This document shows positions 31,102 to 33,608 of a DNA stretch of 33,608 nucleotides, one piece after another (position 1 is the stretch's first letter; every line of letters starts with the position of its first letter). Location: NCBI GenBank assembly GCA_013365325.1, contig JABVXV010000499.1, positions 1 to 33,608 of the forward strand, read 5' to 3'. This DNA comes from Dipetalonema caudispina (lineage: Eukaryota; Nematoda; Chromadorea; Rhabditida; Onchocercidae). The notes beneath the pieces are model-generated. The model was not told the DNA's origin, ran no database searches, and saw only the letters and a program-made list of their open reading frames with translations. The translations under genes were made by a program, and so were the position numbers.

Positions 31102-33608
31102 CAATTATTCGAATTCGAATTTCTTGTAAACACCGAAAGTATCGAATTATTTGAATCGAACAAGTTGATTCAGTACCATTCTGAAAAAACATAGAAAACG
31201 TAGCTTACTAATTATTTCCTTTCCTTTCCATTGATAATTTTTAAATCAAAAAATTGAAATAATAAATTTTGCGATATGATACAATTTAAGCTATTTCAAT
31301 AAAATAGCAGCATTCAACAAGAAAATAATTAAGATTTTCAATTTATTAATCACAAAGTAATGCAGGATGAAACTAATACAAAGTCAAAATTTTGTCCTGA
31401 GGAAGTGCAATTTTATTAAATTTAAAAACTGCCCTTATCTAAATTGACCCCAAAATTGATGTTGAAAAATGATATTTTTCAAATGAAATAATTTTTTTCT
31501 TCTTCTCTCTTTATACCTCCTATTACCAGGTCGATTTCCCATTTTACAAAGGAAGACAAAAAATAGGACAAATGAAATGGAAGGAAAAAGCAAATTTTGA
31601 TGTTATGATACATTCAAATTACATTTGATAGCATCATTTTTATGTATATAGGCATTGAAATTATTTTAAAATGAAAATTTGTACATCATTTCATTGTCAT
31701 TTGATGACATATATTCGAACATGCATGCAAAAGCGCACGGTAGAAATAAAATTGTCGCTTGAAATATGCAAAATAAATTTTATAATAAATTAATTCGTAC
31801 TAAAAATGAAAAAGAAATTGCTACTAATGATAACAACCGAACTAATAATAAGCAAAATTAATTAAATTAAAGTGAAGATGATTTTGAAATCGTGAATTGT
31901 TGTGCAAAAAAAAATTTGCATATAATGTAATGTTAATTTGCATAAAGTTGGCCAAAAATTTTATGGATTCAATTTTATTTTATGATTTGTATTGCATATG
32001 TTTTGTATAGTTTTAATGATACATTGCAAATTATATCGAACAACGAAACTTCTTTCTCTTCAAGAATTTTTAAAATTCCGAAATAAGATTGATAATTGTA
32101 GGGATACATATGAATTTATGCTATTTCAATGGTACATAATTTTAGTACAATCTGAAGTATATCACATTTCGGCTAATTTAACATAGCTGATATATCTTAT
32201 AAAATTAAAAATTGAGATTTTGGAATTAAAATATAAATTAAAACTAAAATAAATTCAAAAGTTCCCCGAAACTAAAACAATAGCAATTATTGTGCATGAT
32301 AAATATTAACATAAGAAATGAAGTATTAAAATGTGCAATAAAATATTGCTGCAACTGTAAAAAGAAAGTTATTTCAAAAAGAATTTAAATAAAACAATAA
32401 AAATAAAAATTTATAATAGGAAATATCTATGGAAGAAAAATTTACAATCAACCAAACGTTGTGAATAAGCCGAATTGAAAAATTAGAAAGAAGTGGAAAG
32501 AGACATAAGTCATTCAATTGAACTTTTTTTTTTCTTCCTTATGTTTGCTACAGTAAACGAAATTTCAACCTCTGTTTCCTCAGAACTAATATCTAAACAA
32601 GTTCTTTTCATCCTTTTATTGTTGATTTTTTGAACTATTTATTGATACTTCCACCTCTTTTGCATCATTTTGCAATTTCTTTTTTAGTAGTTTGTTTTAA
32701 TCGTTCTACGAAATGTTAATTTTCAAATTTCAAGATCAAAGATTTATTTCACAATCATTGCTGCTTTTTTTTTTTTTCCTTAGCAAATAATAATTCATTA
32801 TTAACATTTCTACTTAATTTCTTCTTATTCAAGTATTAACAAGTCCTTCGATTCATAACGATTTATTAATTGTAAATGAAATGTAAAATGAAATTGTATG
32901 AATGACTGAATAAATATTATTGTTTGATATTGTTTATTGAACATTTTGCAGCAAAATTGAGGAAAACGAAAGCTTAGGTGTTAATACTATTAAGTACTGC
33001 AAAATGAAATATTTTTATTTCTTTCAAAGAAATCCTTCGATTCGATTACATTTTGATAAGCCATTTTTTTTCTTGCCTTTTTTTTTTTTAGTATAATAAA
33101 TTAATCTATTCTATAAACAAATTCTTCGTCTACTGATAAAATAAAAATTTGCAAAGTATCAATTCTTTTTTGCCAAGTAATTACTTAATCATTTTTTCCC
33201 GGTAACATTGATAATTTCCTTTCTGCTCACACACTAAGATATTTTTTTGCGCTTATCCATCACAGCTAATTTTATCATTTTAGTTAATTTGTTGCATTTG
33301 CTTAGCAAAGGCAAATTTTCATACAAATCTAAAATATCAACTAGGGCGAATGTCAATTCCTCTTTAATTGCATTAATTATTTTGTTTGCTTTGAATCATA
33401 TTTGCTTCATACTTCTCAGACGGCAGTTATCTGTTGTTGTTTCACGGTTTCCATAACCTTCAATTTCTGTTGTTATTCTTTCCTATTTGACATTCTGCTT
33501 CCAGCACTTTCCTCACTTTAATGCTCATCAATGCGCCATCCTTCAAACCATCGGTCCCTTTCAATTGTAAATCTTTCCTTCCTTTTTTGGCCTTTCTCAC
33601 TGACCATA

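Larger units (their letters stand above)
29819..33608. other. Upstream spacer of the Spinster-like gene
   Basis: About 3.8 kb of AT-rich DNA with no supported complete gene. It should contain the transporter promoter in its left part. Contents seen: a 30-base T run (30066-30095), A tracts (30401-30418), a GAT microsatellite (30932-30951), an orphan exon-like segment (30976-31046 minus) and T-rich tracts near 32761-32780 and 33080-33090. The ORFs at 29865-30119, 31992-32186 and 33247-33456 have no motif or splice context. Confidence 0.55.

Noticed and set aside
1..33608. tRNA, rRNA, CRISPR array, prophage or bacterial operon
   Set aside because: I saw no cloverleaf-compatible A/B boxes, no rRNA-like conserved blocks, no regularly spaced direct repeats with unique spacers and no prokaryotic gene arrangement.

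Overview
The window looks like AT-rich (roughly 70 percent A+T by eye) nematode nuclear DNA, most likely from a filarial or other spirurid worm. The genes are cut into many short exons. Introns range from under 100 bases to over 3 kb and end in TTT(C/T)AG-type acceptors. Two genes have a splice acceptor only 5-10 bases before the start codon with no exon visible upstream, as expected for spliced-leader trans-splicing. There are many homopolymers and microsatellites. The lineage is an inference; no rRNA, tRNA, operon or bacterial feature was seen.

Layout: (1) 1-345 is an AAT microsatellite. (2) 919-3191, plus strand: the 3' part of a FMRFamide-receptor-like GPCR (TM4 to TM7 and tail); TM1-3 lie outside the window or were not found. 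(3) 3192-5636: a gap with unexplained open frames on the minus strand and a decayed 62-bp minisatellite. (4) 5637-10505, plus: an eight-exon gene for a 316-residue protein with two C2H2 zinc fingers. (5) 15921-11744, minus: a nine-exon RRP1/Nop52 ribosome-biogenesis gene, tail-to-tail with the zinc-finger gene. (6) 15.9-21.1 kb: a long gene-poor stretch. (7) 29818-21145, minus: a twelve-exon Spinster-type major facilitator (510 residues) whose N-terminal exon sits 3.2 kb upstream of the rest. (8) 29.8-33.6 kb: AT-rich spacer with one orphan exon-like segment.

I built the gene models by hand from splice signals and reading phase. Every internal junction reported for the three complete genes keeps frame, which is the main support for them. 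Most long uninterrupted ORFs in this window are shadows; the real coding exons are mostly 45-225 bases. The genes are functionally unrelated (neuropeptide sensing, DNA/RNA binding, rRNA processing, lysosomal-type transport), and I see no multi-gene system. The most useful new points are the remote Spinster first exon, the zinc-finger frame hidden behind a longer wrong-frame ORF, a relic exon duplication in RRP1, a 36-bp inverted repeat resembling a tiny MITE, and several small tandem duplications.
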